Positions 22,851 to 37,091 of a DNA stretch of 64,000 bases are shown here, piece by piece (position 1 is the first letter of the stretch; each line of letters begins with the position of its first letter). The DNA is taken from contig NW_027184085.1 of NCBI RefSeq assembly GCF_041296385.1, positions 56,449,109 to 56,513,108 of the forward strand, in the 5' to 3' direction. This DNA is from Aphelocoma coerulescens (taxonomy: Eukaryota > Chordata > Aves > Passeriformes > Corvidae). The notes under the pieces were generated by a model. It had not been told where the DNA came from, searched no databases, and was given only the letters and a program-made list of their open reading frames with translations. A program made the position numbers and the translations under genes.

Positions 22851-25800
22851 TGTACTGCAAAAAAGCTCTTTTATTAAAAAAATCTAAAATTGTAAATGTT
22901 CTGGATTGACTTCATCCTTTTTACCTTTGATTTATTTGGAGAATGAAGTAATGAACTATGAGCCTTTTAGGTAACTCTAATTTTGCCTCAGGAATTATTC
23001 TGTCCATCATAAATTAATGTTGTTGTACATTAGGCACAAATACAACTCTGTCTATTTCAGCCCATTTTACTGTCACCCTTCACTACAAAAGAAAATAAGA
23101 TTGAGAATTTTTAGTTTTTACCCACTGCTCTTTCAGTCAATTTTACTTTTCTTGTTGTCCATAATGCTTGCTGTCAAATCAGTGATTGTGTTGATTTATT
23201 GACAAATCACGGTTTACAGTAAATGTCATCCTAGGGTAACATTATCTGAAGCACAGGTACTGGGAGACCTGTTGTCACAATGAATTATTCATACCATACT
23301 TTCCAAAACCTGCATGGGTCTCAAAAAGACCAAACCAGTGAGGAAGATTTTAATACCTTTTTTCCAAATACTTATCAGCTATCATGTAGGCTCAAAAGAA
23401 GGAAATTAGAAAGGCTAGTGACACTGTAAATTAATATTTTACCGCACAAAATGCCTTCAGGATAAGACAAGGACAAAGCTGATCTTTGTAATTGTTCTTT
23501 CTAACCAATATTCTGTCAGAATCTGTCTTTGAATATGCTTGTGCCATTTTATTATACTAGCATCTAATGTGGATTAGGTCCTGCTTCCGCTTGAGTCCAA
23601 ATAGTCATACCAACTCCAATCTGCCTAAGCTTCAAATTTCCATATATTAGTTTCAAATATTGACACACTTATACACCCTTGCAAAGAAGGAAGTAAAAGA
23701 GTTCCTTAACCATTAGCAAAAGTGATAGCTTTTCTTTATCCTAACAAAAAAAAGTCTTTTGCCTAATAACTGGATTTTTGCTCCTTGGCTGTTTCTTGAC
23801 TGTTTTTAGCTACAGGTGCATCAGAGAGAGAGGGCAGCATGGGGCAGCATGAGCTTGTTTTGTAAACCAAGCAACCTTTCTTCTAACCATGGCAGTTATA
23901 TGAGAGGAATTTTAAACATAAGCATTTCCAGCAGCTAGATAAGCAAGTGTCTTGCTGAGAAAGATGGAAGGCTAATGGTAATTCTTCTGCCAGAAAGCAC
24001 TGGAAAATAAGAGCTGTCATCTAGAAAATGACAAAGCCATTTCTAGTCCCTGTAGACTAGCACTCTATCTTTTGCTGAACAAATATGCTGTTAAAGGTGT
24101 TGGCCTGCAAACCAAACACAGAAAAATGTCACACTGGTATCACAGTGGAACTATTAATCTCTGTTTGAAATGTATTAGAATTATTAAATTGTTTGCATTA
24201 GGAGTGAGTATTCCTAGAAACTCTCTTCTTAAAACACTAAACTGCCATAAGCAAAATGCTTCTTTTCCAAGGAGCTTGTGAACAAAAACATTATAAGGTG
24301 GCCCAGGAGGGGTGAAGAATCTTGACCTGGTGTTGATTAGGTCAGTGATGGAACCAGAGATAAAGAATAAATTTCTCCAGTTCCCCATTAGTGACCTTTT
24401 CACTTGACCACGTAGGCTGATAAGTGATGACAGAATCACATGCAAAATTGTTTGAAATATCCTCCCTATTTTCTCTGAATCTTTTTCTGGTACAGCTTTT
24501 TACCCCTGAAAATCTGTATGCTTCTGACTGGGTAAGACTTTACCACTGCCCTTCTAACAGTACTTTTTTTCCCCTCTCGTTTACCTGCTAAGATGGTTAT
24601 TAAACAGAATGTTGTATGCAGCCAGTCTAAGAGATTAGCTGCCTATGTAGGTTTTTTTAAGTGATTCCCCTGCTCCTTCCTCCCATCTTTTGGTCAAAAA
24701 TATAGTTTCTATCTGATTACGGCTGGCCTCTGCTCAACCTTTTGTACAGGGCTGATTTAGATTTTCCAGCTCAGTCACAGCAGGAAAGATAAACCCTGAA
24801 CCACATGATGATGTTGGCAGTGTCAGACAGTGGAAATGAAGTCTCCAGGGGATACCAATTGACATTTCAACACTTTGCCTGCCAAAGAACAGGCTTGCAC
24901 ACATTAAAAAAAAAGTTACAGAGCAGAAAAAAAACCCCCATTAAAAATCTTGAAAGTCGAAAGCACATTTATGTGTCTTTACATAACAGATGGATATTGA
25001 CCTTAGATACTTCCTTGCCCTCCAAAAATATACCACTCTAAGTTCCTAGGAGTCATAAGTAACTCAGACATACTTTAAGTGGAGAATTATATTTAAATTG
25101 GACTATTATTGTTTTGTTCCAGTAGGAATTACCAGGATTCAGAGGTCCCTTACAAATTTAATTCTTCTGTGATTTTTATAATACAGTAGGCTTACATTTT
25201 TTTCTGCATTACACACGACTTATACCACCACAGCTTGATGGCCTCTGTTAGCTCCAATTCTCACAAGCAGCAAACAAGAATCTTCCGGAATTGTTTTGGA
25301 CAGAGAGAGGCTTTTTCTCACTTATCTCCTGCATTTTAATTTTTCTTCAGGCTTTAAGTTACATTTTTTTCCTAATTAGAAAAAAAAAAAAGTGTGAGAA
25401 AACAGAAGAGCACATTCAAATCATACTAAAACCTCTGATTTCTCCCACCCCCTTTTCTCTTTCTTCTTTCTTTTCAATGACATTTCCTATGATGAGCACT
25501 CAGAAAGAATAGCTATTGCCTCTCTTGTCAGTTTTGTTTTGTCAGCTCTGAATGCTGGGTCTTGCTTTGCCATTTTCAAGGTCTCTTTCAATCCCTTGAA
25601 CACAGCTGGTGCTTCAATCAAGAGCTCACACCGTGAAGAAGCTGGCAGTTGATCCCCAACCAACTATGTGGAAGATACATAATATATTTCACAGTACACA
25701 GTGGAATACCCTTTTCATTTCATCATTGAGAGAGACTGCTTCACTCAGGAGTTTTTCTATACAAAAATATTAATAATGTCCCATTCTCCTCAGGGATCTG

Positions 25801-27939
25801 AACATTTGAGGGTTGAACTCCAGTGACCCCTTCTTGTCAGGTTGATGTGACTTTAACAAATTCAGTAAAGGAAGCCTTTTTGAGATTCAGTTTATGGTTT
25901 TGTTAACTTCACGTTTGAGAATGGATTTTTTAATCACCTCTTGGAAGAAGTTGTGGGAATTGAAGGCTGTGAAGAAAGCCTGTGGATATGCAAACATCAC
26001 AGAACTGCATAATTGAACTATTCTATAGACGTAATGTTAAAAGAAATTAATAATCTCTTAATTATCAAAAACATGACTGAAAACTCTTGCTTTAGCTTTT
26101 GTTAATTGTTTACTCTTTAGTAATGGTTAATTGTTTACTCATTAGTTGATGCAGTTAGAAGTTGTCACAGACAATCTCCACTTGTTTAAGTAAGGACTGC
26201 AATGTAAGTGCAAAATTAGGAATGTTGTGAGAATTTTTGCACCAAATCCTCCCTCCAGAGGGTAAAAATCGGCTGTCAGTGAAGTATGATGAGCGGGACT
26301 CTCAGCAAGCAGGGCTTTTGTACCAGGATGGCTCATGAACCGGTGCCTTTTGCAAACCACTGTTTTGATTATGGAAGAAGGGATTGCAAAGGCCAGTGTG
26401 TGCACAGGAAACCTGACAACAGGTCTCTCTCTTTTTTGAAGCTAGAGAGGATCTCTGTGTTATTCCTACTTGCTGCGATAGTCTGGTCCAGCAAGACACG
26501 TGATTCTTTAAGATGATTGAGAGTCTTTAGTTCCTATTAGCCTTGTTGAACCTTATTGCTTAGCACTCAAGCAAGAGAATGCATTCAGCTCTGTTTTCTT
26601 CTTATGCAGTGAGTTAAAGGGGTTTCACGAAGCACTTTCTTTCTTGATTTACACATACAATCAAAAGTGATGTGCATATTAGCATATTTGCTTTTAAAAT
26701 GTGCACACTTTAAAGTAAGTTGGAATATATTAGAAATGCTCCTAAAAGGGAAACATTCAGACTCTTTTTACATAGGGTATAAGTATTCATTGTTACAATT
26801 CTTTATTTTAGGGTAGGGGAAAACAAAGACACTGGGGGCTCTTAGAATTTAAAAGAATATATTGAAAAGAAAAAAATCCATCTAAGTGTGAAAAATCTGA
26901 AGCCTGTTTAGGAATTAGTTTGGGGAGCACTGTATTTTTGCTTCAAACACAGAAAACCTGCCAGATGGGGTCCATTTCCAGCAACATCCAAAGTGAGTGA
27001 AATGTAAAATATTCACAGAAAATGAGTTGCTTTAGTGGTTTGATGTGCTAGTAGGACACGTTTTTCTTCTTTTTAATTTTTTATATTTTCTCCATTTCTC
27101 CATTCCCTCATTCCTTTGCATGAAATGACAACCATGGCTAGTTTAGCAAGTTAAGATGTCAGTGTGGGTTTCCCTTACTACAAAGGAGACATGCCACTGT
27201 TAGCAACTGATCTAACAACTGGCACACTGGCTTGATATTTGAAAGCTGTTCAAGCTGTCCTTTGGCTTTTCTCTTTCTTCTTCAGCTCTTCAGAATAATC
27301 CTACCTTGTCTAGGGAAAGGCTTCTCTCCTTATCTTAACACCCTGATGCTCATTGCAAACAAACTGCTTTTCTCTTAGACAATTCAATTTGTAAATTTTT
27401 CCAACACTAGTTCCAAATATTAGTTCAACATTAGGTGAAGCATTCTGTACACATGCTACAAAGGCTTAAAATCAGCACTCTAGACAACATTTGTAAGGGT
27501 AAGATGCACTATCACCATAGTGAGATTTGGTCAGTCTGGGAATGCTTTCTATAAAGCTAATGAATTGACATGAATAATTTTGCAATTACTTGACCTGAGG
27601 GAAGACAGCTCCCATCTTTAATTTCTCTAATTTTATTTTGAGCATAACAATTCACCGTGTGTATTCAGTTATGTATTTAATTAATACAGAAAAGATACAC
27701 TATGTATATTTAAACAATTTGATATCTTTGCATGAAACAAATATTTTGGTTGTTACAGAAATTTGTGGTGAATCATAATAAATTAAGATAAATGGTCCAC
27801 TTTTTCTAATTCTGTACACACAGCTGATACAAATGGAAAACTCTGACTGAGTAGGAATTGCTGATGCCTCATTTCCAGGCATTTTAAACTTCAGTTTTTA
27901 AACAGCCAATAGCTGAAACACATTATCTTAAAAATAATA
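22851..27939. other. Non-coding, no supported gene
   Basis: About 5 kb of AT-rich sequence with short A/T runs. Frames of up to 101 codons (24140-24445 minus) show no domains. A tandem duplication at 26101-26151 is listed separately. A CpG-containing segment at 26280-26510 carries overlapping frames on both strands but nothing identifiable. Confidence 0.5.
26101..26151. repeat. Tandem duplication of a 25-bp unit carrying a forkhead-type site
   Basis: Two near-identical copies of a unit beginning GTTAATTGTTTACTC (26101-26125 and 26126-26151). Each contains TGTTTAC, the reverse of the forkhead core GTAAACA. Duplicated sites can raise factor binding, but this may be a neutral slippage event. 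Confidence 0.8.
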
Positions 27940-28140
27940 GCTTTCCTAAGAATTTAATTAGGTCATCTACAGGGGTTATCTTTGGCACTCTGAAATTAGC
28001 TTTGTTGCAGACACTTGGGAGGACAATTAGGACCCGTCTTATTAGCACTGAAGGTTAAAACTCCAGTACTGTCTTGTATCAGGACATAATCTTTCATGCT
28101 TCACAGCTTTAGTTCTCACAATGAGTTGCACTGGAAACAG
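27940..28140. promoter_or_regulatory. CNE-like block
   Basis: Contains AATTTAATTAGG near 27953 and GACAATTAGGACCCG near 28022 (homeodomain-type cores). Complexity is even and no repeat signature is seen. Inference only. Confidence 0.25.
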
Positions 28141-28360
28141 CAGAGGGGGGAAGGGAAAAGGGCAGACTTGAAAGAGCTAAATAAATATCCAGTTTAAGGA
28201 AGAGCCTACTTTTTATTCAATGAACCTAATAACTATGACTCAGAAGAAGAAGCAAGGCTGGCAGGGATTGGTGAACTACAGTTAGATTCAACAAATTCTC
28301 TTAATCGAATTCCTAAAATTATGTTCCAGGAACAGGGTATTTATGTGATATTGAAGTACC

Positions 28361-28379
28361 TTTTTTTTTTTTTTTTTTT
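28361..28379. repeat. Poly-T tract (19 T)
   Basis: Uninterrupted run of 19 T. No flanking duplication or SINE body was recognised that would make it a retrotransposon tail. Confidence 0.95.
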
Positions 28380-28619
28380 GTGAAGGAATGTTAACTATGA
28401 ACTGCATTTAGAATTCTTGTGGTAATCAGATATATTTTCTCAGAATGAAATGGTTTCACTTTAATTTTGGTTGGGAAATGCCATGCTTTGACAGCTGTAC
28501 TGATATTAAACACGAAAGTCATGACAATGAGTTTGTGCTCACATGATAACTATGGAAAAAAATTCACATCTCATAATGCCTACTTTAAAATACACACTAT
28601 ATTAAGCAGTTGTTGAACA

Positions 28620-28860
28620 CGGCCTCTTTCTAGATTTAACATAATCAATTATTCGTAAAGAGATTTGCTTCAGGGAAATAAGTATTTTATGAAGCTACAT
28701 TTTTCTGGGATAAAAGGAAGTCGTATCTTGATTGCTGGCTATGCACAGCCTTTTCATAGGAAAGCTTCCCACGTGCATTGTGCAATAACAAGTAAAATGA
28801 CCCTCCAGGGTCATGGGATAACACTCATGCTTTGCTGCCTGCTTTTTTTTTTTTTTTTAG
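28620..28860. promoter_or_regulatory. CNE-like block with E-box, C/EBP-type and nuclear-receptor-type sites
   Basis: Within 44 bp there are CACGTG (28770-28775), the C/EBP-type ATTGTGCAAT (28777-28786) and an everted pair TGACCCT-CC-AGGGTCA (28798-28813). An AT-rich homeodomain-type string (ATAATCAATTATTCG, near 28640) lies upstream. The block ends in a T16 tract (28843-28858). Such tight packing of intact cores is unusual for this window and suggests an enhancer. It was not tested by conservation. Confidence 0.35.
28843..28858. repeat. Poly-T tract (16 T)
   Basis: Sixteen T followed directly by AG, so it mimics a splice acceptor. No exon-like sequence clearly follows. Confidence 0.95.
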
Positions 28861-30080
28861 TGGCACCTGCTGTGTGGTTCTCAATATAAATAGGGACTGC
28901 TTGCAGCAAATCACAGATGTTTTACACGCGGGAAAAATGGGCAGGAAGCAATCACTATAAGAAAAGCAGAGGCAGTGAGGAGGACAAAGGAGGGAAGAAA
29001 AGCAACTTTGCTTTACATTTTCTTGGCATTTTCTTACTTAGCAGTGATCAGGCACTCTTCTGCTGCTAGTTTTTAGTTAAAAACTTGCTTAACACATGCA
29101 GAATGACTTTGCTATTATACTCTTCCTTCATGAACGTCTACACAGTCAGTAACTGGGGATTTGGTAACAGGCAATGCTTGTTTGGTTTTCTTTTTAATCT
29201 ACAAATAAATAGAAAATACAACAATACAATGAAAATGGCTCATATTTCTAATTTTTTTTTGTGGTTCTTGAACCTGTCCTCATACAGCTTTATCTGATTG
29301 AGTTATACATGTTTAGAATTAAAAAAAAAAGAAGGCTGTGGAAATTTATTTGAAAAGCAATTAACAGCCCTGTTGAGAAAGAGAAAACATTTTGTGAGAT
29401 GCCTTTTCAGACATTATATTGTTTTTATTTTGAGTAAAACCTTCTCTTTTCTCCAGTCTCTCCATGTTCTTCCATACAAATGCAGTGTATTTCAGCTTTG
29501 GATATGGGATGGTACTGAATAACAGCTCCAAGACTAGAAGGAATAAGAAAGCTTGAATTAAAAATATTTTAAAAATTTTGCAGTTTATGGTGTACTGAAA
29601 GCTGCAGACGCACGGATATACCTACTGATACTGTAGGACAGAACTTCTCATCAAACAGTGTTTCCACTGATCGTAGGATCTTGCTAGCTATATTAACTTT
29701 GTTAAGGACTTCCAGAAGCTGATAATTATGAATAGAAAACCAAATACAGCAGAAATAGCACCTAAACATAAAACCAGCTTTATCTATGAGTGGCTTTTGT
29801 TTGTTAGGAGGGCCTGCTTATTTATTCATTGGCTTTTTTACTTCACATTCTAAACTTTGCATTGTCTTTTAAGAATTACTGAACCATAAATTCTCTGTAT
29901 CTTCGCACAGGGCTTGTCCTATTTACATGGGGATCCTGTGCCTTGGTCAAGCCATCAGGACACATTCCATACACAGATATTGTCTCAGCCTCATTGTCAG
30001 GAGGTACCCCAGAAGGCTATGAGCACAAGGCTGTGACTATAACCACCTCACAGCAATGACCTGATTGAGTATAGAAGGAA

Positions 30081-30116
30081 AGAAATTTTATTCTGTGGAG
30101 AAATTTTATTCTCCAC
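30081..30116. repeat. Short direct repeat with a nested hairpin
   Basis: AGAAATTTTATTCT occurs twice (30081-30094 and 30099-30112). The second copy lies in the loop and stem of a hairpin with arms GTGGAG (30095-30100) and CTCCAC (30111-30116). Confidence 0.75.
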
Positions 30117-30988
30117 CAGGTCTGGAGGATCATTGCCTCTGAGATGACTGTTTCAGTATGTTTTTACCAGGAATGTCTTGTGACAGCACAATTGGTGTTT
30201 GCTTGGAAGCAAGCTGGGGAGCTGATACAAACTTCAGACTGTTTTAAGGACATGGACATATAATCAGGTTATCTCAGGGTTAGTAAAGAAAACATGCCAG
30301 AAGCATCTAATCTCTAGCTCCCAAAGACTAAAGATCTGGAAGATGGGTTTACGAAAGCTTTTGCCCCTACATTGTTTAAGTTTTATTGTTTTGCAAGTCT
30401 TCTGTGACTGTTCCATATTCCTATGGCTAAGATTAAGAAAGTGTTTTGCTTTAAGAAGGCCCTGAGGCAATATATTCTTTTCTTTTCCTTTGTCATGTCA
30501 TCAAACCATCATGTGCCTGCTTGGTAGGCAGGATTGATGTAAATTGATAAGAGCACCATGGTAGGATGAAGTTGAACTATTTATGGCAAAATAAGGAACA
30601 AAGTTGCCATTGTTTTTAACTTTCAGTGTGGTTTCATGCAGTAAGACATATCTGACCGCTCAAGTCAGAGGACTGCCCACCAGAAAATCTAATATCTCAT
30701 GTGTTGCAGCTGTGTAAAATGCTGTCTCCCTCAGATTTTTCTTACTCCAGATTAGGTTATCTGCAGTGCTGGTTTTGTTAAAGGCAGAACTGGGAGCTGG
30801 TTCTTTGTACAGCAATAGATAACTATCTTTTGAAGGTTGACCTAACTGACTGGCTGGCTATAAAGGTTTCTGACAGCTGTGGTAAAATGTGTTTCTTTTC
30901 TCTGGAGTGAGCATCCTGAAAGAGCAAATCTGTGTAATAACCACTCAAGGATCTTCCCTAATCTACTGGGTGAGATGTGGCTTCCCTT

Positions 30989-31017
30989 CTCCATGACCAG
31001 TTACCTCCATGACCAGT
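30989..31017. repeat. 13-bp direct repeat
   Basis: CTCCATGACCAGT is present at 30989-31001 and again at 31005-31017. A local duplication. Confidence 0.85.
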
Positions 31018-34000
31018 GCCCTTCCCCCCACACTGATGTTCATTAGCCCTTTCAACAGCAATGTACTTGTGCATTCAGTATCTGTGGGTATAATTTGCTA
31101 AGAATGAAGATTACTGCTAAGCACGAAGCAAAAATAAATATCTCTGTGAAGCAAATCTCCACCATTTTTTTATACAGCATATTTACCTTCCACACTGTCT
31201 GGTTTCTCCCTTCTCAGAATTCTCCCTGGTTTTCTTCAGCAAAAATAAATCAGATTTCATCAAGTTTCCAAGAACTGAGTTGGTACACAGTTCTCTGTAT
31301 TTGGAAAAAGTACTGAAAGCACAAGAAATCAGAAAGCACTTTGCTCCAAGTAGCTGAGATGATGGCATTGAAAAAGTCTTCTGGGAAGGAGGTTTCAGGG
31401 AAAAAATGAAAATGTGACATCTTCAGCCACTTTCAATAGAGTACTCTCATAAAAGAAAATTACTGACTGTGCCTGTACAACTTGCTACATTTCCATGAAT
31501 ACACACTCAAACCAGTCAAAAGCTTTTCTGTAAGGTTAAGGAGGCAGATGACCGTCTTCTTATTGACTTGCATAACTCTGGCATTTAACAACACATGTAA
31601 TCATGAAATAAAACTTCTTCAACCTCAACAACATATCTGTCAATATTTACCCATTTGAAGAGTTGGACTGGTTTCAGGTAAATAAATATAAAGGAGAGGA
31701 GTAATATTATTTTGAAAGAAGAGTCCTAAAAGGAAGAGGCTTTAAATTTGTACAGCCTACTGTAAACCTTTTGCTTCATACAGAGAATGCATGTCTTTGT
31801 CCTGTCTTTTAAAACTGCTAATCTTGGGTAGGGAGTGTTTAAATTGTATATCAGAAATACTGAATTATGCTTTGTCCAAACTGTAAAATTCTTAATTTTA
31901 ATGTGGGAAAAGTATATCTGCACTTTGATTAAAGATACTAGTTATTGTTACTTGCATTTTTTGAAATTTGATATTGCTATTGAGTTTTTTTTCCTGTAAA
32001 CTCTTTCTATGCACCTTTTTATGTAGTATGACTCACCAATTTATTTCCCAACTTTACACAAGAATTTTAATATACTTTGCAAAAGAATTTCATTCTTATC
32101 AATTTTAAGTGAGAATGAGCTGATTTTCGTGTGCTAAGAAGTGGCAAAGGGTGGTTTTGTCAGACTATGTCTTCACAACTGAAAGCAGGCAAAAAAGAAC
32201 TCTTTCCAAACCAAGTAGACCTGAACATGGTCCAGACTAGAAGCTGTGTAACCACATTAGCATGGCACTGAGCCCAAGCTAATAAGCCCTACTAAGAGGC
32301 ACTAAAGCAGTTACACAATTTTTAGATCAGAGCTGGCTTGCCTCCAGCTGTCTTGGAGTGTAACCAGGATGATCTCAGGTTTGTCTGGAAAAGGCAGTAC
32401 AGACAGAGTCTCAGGCCCCTGAAACAAGCAGGCTTAACCTGTTCTCTAAACTTGGTTTGTAGCTTAAGGTAAGAAAGAAGCATGGAACCAGCATGTGTGA
32501 GTGTGAGAACAGCATAGTTTAGAAAGGGATTTAGGGTAGGAAATAAAACAGTACTTGGATAGACTTTAATTACTATTTATATAGTTACTATTCTTTCAAC
32601 TTGTTCCATTAACAGATCAATTTGGCAGATGGTTTTTACATAGCACTTGAAGGAAGGGCACAAAGGATATGTTCATAAGACTTAGGCAAAGTTAGTAGAA
32701 AAACCCATGTTGTTTAGGTCTTTCATTTTCCTTTGTCATATGTATATAATACATATTTTTTACCTCTGTTCAAAGCCACTCTTCTTCATTGTCTCCTGTC
32801 ACTTTTCCTGAATGTAAGAACTCATTCCCATATTAAATGCATCTATTTTTGTGCTGAGATCTTGGGATGAATTTCTGCTAGCTTCATAAAATAACTTTTT
32901 GTGAGCTTGCTTGCCTTTCTTAGCTTCTTTTCTTTTTTCTTTCTATGTGGCAGAGAGACTCAATTTCTTGAGGCCTCCTTCTCTTTTGACATTGTTGGTG
33001 TGGAGTGGTGCTAGAGAGAGTCATCAAACCTAGAAAGCCCTAAGCCTTGGGAGTGTAATTACGAGTACTCCGTCTCTAGACACCTGAATGATGATGCAGT
33101 GTTATTCAGAGGGCCACAGAAAGGTTTTGGAAAGACTGATCCTCTAGAAGGATAACAGCACAGCAGAGCATGAAGCTCCTCTGTTTGTCTGTCATCCAGT
33201 GTGACTCCTAATGTATTTTAATTTAAGTCCTATTTGGTCTTCTATAAAGCAAATTCTTTAATAACTTGTTCTTCACTTAAATCACATTAACGATATACCC
33301 CTAAAAGTATTCTCCTGAGTAGTCCCATTTTTTAAAAAATGACAGTTTCTCTATAGAGAGGAAAGAGCATTTGAAATAATGTTGGGTATTTTGCCAAGTC
33401 TGTCAAAAGAGTAACACTTCCACTTTCTCAGCTCTGTCTCATTAAAATTTTATTCTAATTCTGTCTCAACTTGGTCTCTTTGCTTCATAAGTCATTGCCT
33501 GCTCATTATTTGTAGTGTGAGAGATGAAATTTATTCAAACCTGATAGCAGGGATAAAGAATTGAAAGGCAGGCAGCTGGGAGAAATGAAATTAGCTTATT
33601 CTAATGCTTTTTTGACAGGGTTTTTTCATTGCCATGGGTTACTATAAGTGTCAGTTTGGATTTGTGGTACTGTCTTTGTTAGGTTTGTGGGGGATTTTTT
33701 AAAATAGTCTTAACTGCTAAACTATGCTTTCCTTTGTCACATCCATTGAAATAATGTTGTGTGTCTGTGTTGATAACATGGTCAAATATTACTTGCTACA
33801 CTAGTCTGTAATTTTTTTATCATTACAGTTGTCTAACAAAGGTTATATTTTTGTAATTGTCTTATAGGAGATTCTTAAGCCCAGTATTTAGATAAATAGG
33901 ATACATTCAGTAAGGTCTGGAAAAAGGATAGACAATGCAATATAAGTTACATACAATTTAATGTGGAATACAGAGGGGACCTGAGTTTTCTAACCCAAAT

Positions 34001-34989
34001 AATTTTTTCAAGCTTTGAATATCAAAAGAATACACCTAGGAATTTCTAATTTTGAATATAGAAGAGTACTAGAAGCAAATTGACTTAAAGCACAGCACTT
34101 TTCCATTATAAAATTGAGTTGTTAAGAAATTATATGGTCTAATTACTGAACTTGGTATTTTTGACTACTTGGATTATGAACAGATATTGTCATTAACTAG
34201 CTAATTAAATTGACTCCAATAACAAGACATAATTTAGAAATATGTTCTAAATTAGTTTTTATATGAAAGCAAAGTCTTTGTTGATCTGTGCATGTGATTA
34301 ATGTCAAGTGTCATGAATTAGCTCAGGGATCTCTGGTGCAGGAAGGGCATTATAAAGAGAAGTATCTGTGTATTTGACAGAAACAGATGCAGTCAGAAGA
34401 GCGATTTCTATTTGATTAAAAATTTGAATTAGAAAATGTTAAGCATGCATACATGTATTTTCTGGAAGCATACAATGTAATGGCTCAGTACAGAGGGAAT
34501 TATATTCTTCTATCAAAAAGCAGAACATGACTTCAACTGCGGAGCAACTGATTCTCTTACCCCAAAATCTTCGTGCTTACGTTATTTTAATATTCTGCTA
34601 CTCAGAAGAAAAAAGCACTGTATTCCTAATCTTTATATACTTATGTACTATAAGCATTTTTAAGGAAGCTGGCTGTTAATATATAAAATGGCCTCTTAAC
34701 TAGGCATGGTGTCTTAGAAGCTTTTAAGAATACAAACATGAAATGCCCAACATATTGCGTTTGGATTTACAGTTCCGTCTTGGTTAGGTTTGTTTATTGT
34801 TGCTTTCAAATGCACACAAACTTAAATGTTAAAATGAACTTTCCTCTGGCATGTTATTTGAAGTAATGTTCAGTATCTGTGTTCAAAATATTCACTTGGA
34901 GTACCCCAAGTATACTTCTAAGCAGAGTAGCTTGACCGGGATACTCTGCAGAAAATATATGTTACAGCACCTACAAGCTAGATCAGTAA

Positions 34990-35004
34990 GGGGAGGGGGG
35001 GGGG
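34990..35004 (+). repeat. Poly-G run
   Basis: GGGG, A, then ten G. It is able to form a G-quadruplex and prone to length variation and sequencing error. Confidence 0.85.
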
Positions 35005-36321
35005 TCTTTATTCTAAGTTTTCATTTCTTTTCCTGTGCAATATTCATGGCACACTACTTCTGGAGCTCTCATTTCCTGTTTAGGTGTTAGACTCTTTAGA
35101 CAAAATTATTTACACAGGGAAGTAATTGTAAAAGCACGAAAGTTGCAGTCATAATAGAGGAAAAGTGAACTATTATAGATCTTCAGGGGGAAATACATTA
35201 GAGATGTTCCCATATAATACATCACCTGAACTGATTTCTAAACAATATTTGACACCAATGAGATGAATCTCAGAGGATTGATGAACTTGGTCTGCAGCAG
35301 TCCAAAGCATCACCATTCTCAGTGATCTCAGCTAGAGAGAGAAAAAAATGCCATCTCAGGTATCAGTCCTCCTTTTAGTAATAAAATCCTGCAGGGAGAC
35401 AAGGGAGTAATGGTAGAACTAGATTTTCTTTTTTCATCACTTATCTTTGTAGAAACAGAAAGGTCCTTGACAGTTAAAGAATCTTAGAGTCAATTAAGGC
35501 AGGGCTGGATAGGCAGCTATAGCTTTCTCTTTCAAACTCACATTTAAATATTTTTAACAGAAAAACTGAAATTCTAAAAATTGTTTTATATTATGCAGCT
35601 ATGCATTCTAGCAATCACATACAATAATTTGGGCAGTGAATTATAAAGAAAATCTTACTTGTCTTGCACTGATAGATAGGAACCAGATTTTACATTTATC
35701 TGATTCAAATGAAACCTCGGTGAATAATTGATTCTTCAGTTTGATCATGAAAAATAAAAACGTGTACCTGGTCTTAACTAAAATGGGAATAATTTTCTGT
35801 AGGAAGCTATTTTCTGAAAAATACTTGAGTTGAACAAAATGTTTCACTTCATCACGTGGAAGCAAATCTCACAGCTATCAGAGTGGACTACATCTTGACC
35901 CTTGTACTTCTCAAGATAAATAGACTAAATACTCTCCACCATGATTCTTACAGATTCCCATTAGGAAGCTGCAACTCCACTTACTATGTGTGGGGTTTTT
36001 TTTAATATCTTAGCCAACCTGAGGGATGGTTGGTGCATAAAATGCAAATAAAAGACTAATATTTAAGGAGGAGAACATTAAGACAAACATTAATTTTAAA
36101 AACTTGAAAAGTTTTAGAAAAAATTCTGGAGGAAGGAATAGATAGAGGGAGAAAAGTAAGAGAGAAGTAATTTCAGTTGGGATTTTAAAGTTACTTCCTG
36201 CTGGATTAAGAAGTATCTCTGTTTAGAAAATTGTATGTATTACCGAAAGATAGATAATCTCACTTTTCATGACTATTAGTTTGCCAAGGTGATATAGTCA
36301 TCCAGTACCAGTAATAGGAGC

Positions 36322-36357
36322 AAACAGATTGATAAATTTAAACAGATTGATAAATTT
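36322..36357. repeat. Perfect 18-bp tandem duplication
   Basis: AAACAGATTGATAAATTT is repeated head-to-tail with no mismatch, so the duplication is recent or is an assembly slip. Confidence 0.95.
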
Positions 36358-37091
36358 GAAAGGAAGGAATCAAGGAAGAGGACAAAATACAATGGTAACT
36401 GGTTGGATTTGATGACCTAGGAGAAGATAATGTCATCACATATGTTCTTAAGTAGAAGGATTTGCAAGAACTTCTAAACAGGTCTCTAACAAACTCCTGG
36501 AGAGTTTCATGGGTATTCACACCACCTGAATTTTTTACAGTACTTGCTCAGAGTGACATTTGTGAACAGGGGAGGATAGCACAAGACAAGTTCTTAAAGA
36601 AACTGGGGAATTAAACAAGAGCATTACAAAGTAGCAGTAAAATAGCTGGATAGTAGCAAGGGATGTCACGTCTGAATCGCTTTAATATTACATGTGTGGG
36701 TATCTGTTCTTTTGACAAATTAACTCCAAATGCTTCTTGAAGCTTGAGTTCAGTGCCATAGTACTATGCTCTAGTTGAGGGGAAGGTGGATGGCAATTGC
36801 TTATGATTGTGAACAACTATATAAATTGCAAACAGAAATCAGCTGAGGTGCAAACAGACCAGAAACTTCAAAAAGATGCATTACAGAAAATTGTCAGAAA
36901 ATTGAACAAGAGATTGCTAATATAACCAACAAAGAAACTATTCAACATGAAATCATACTTCAATTTTAATGCAGAAAATACAGTTCTTGCATGGGTAGGA
37001 ACCAACAGCTTTTTTGGTTACATTTTTAAAGCTACCTATCTACAGGAGTGCCAGGCAGTACCAAATCTTTTTTTTCTTATTTCCTGGTTTG

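Noticed and set aside
24140..24445. 101-codon minus-strand frame
   Set aside because: No domain, AT-rich, no exon borders; chance frame.
32210..32480. Locally GC-richer segment that looked like a DNA transposon remnant
   Set aside because: No terminal inverted repeats or target duplication found.
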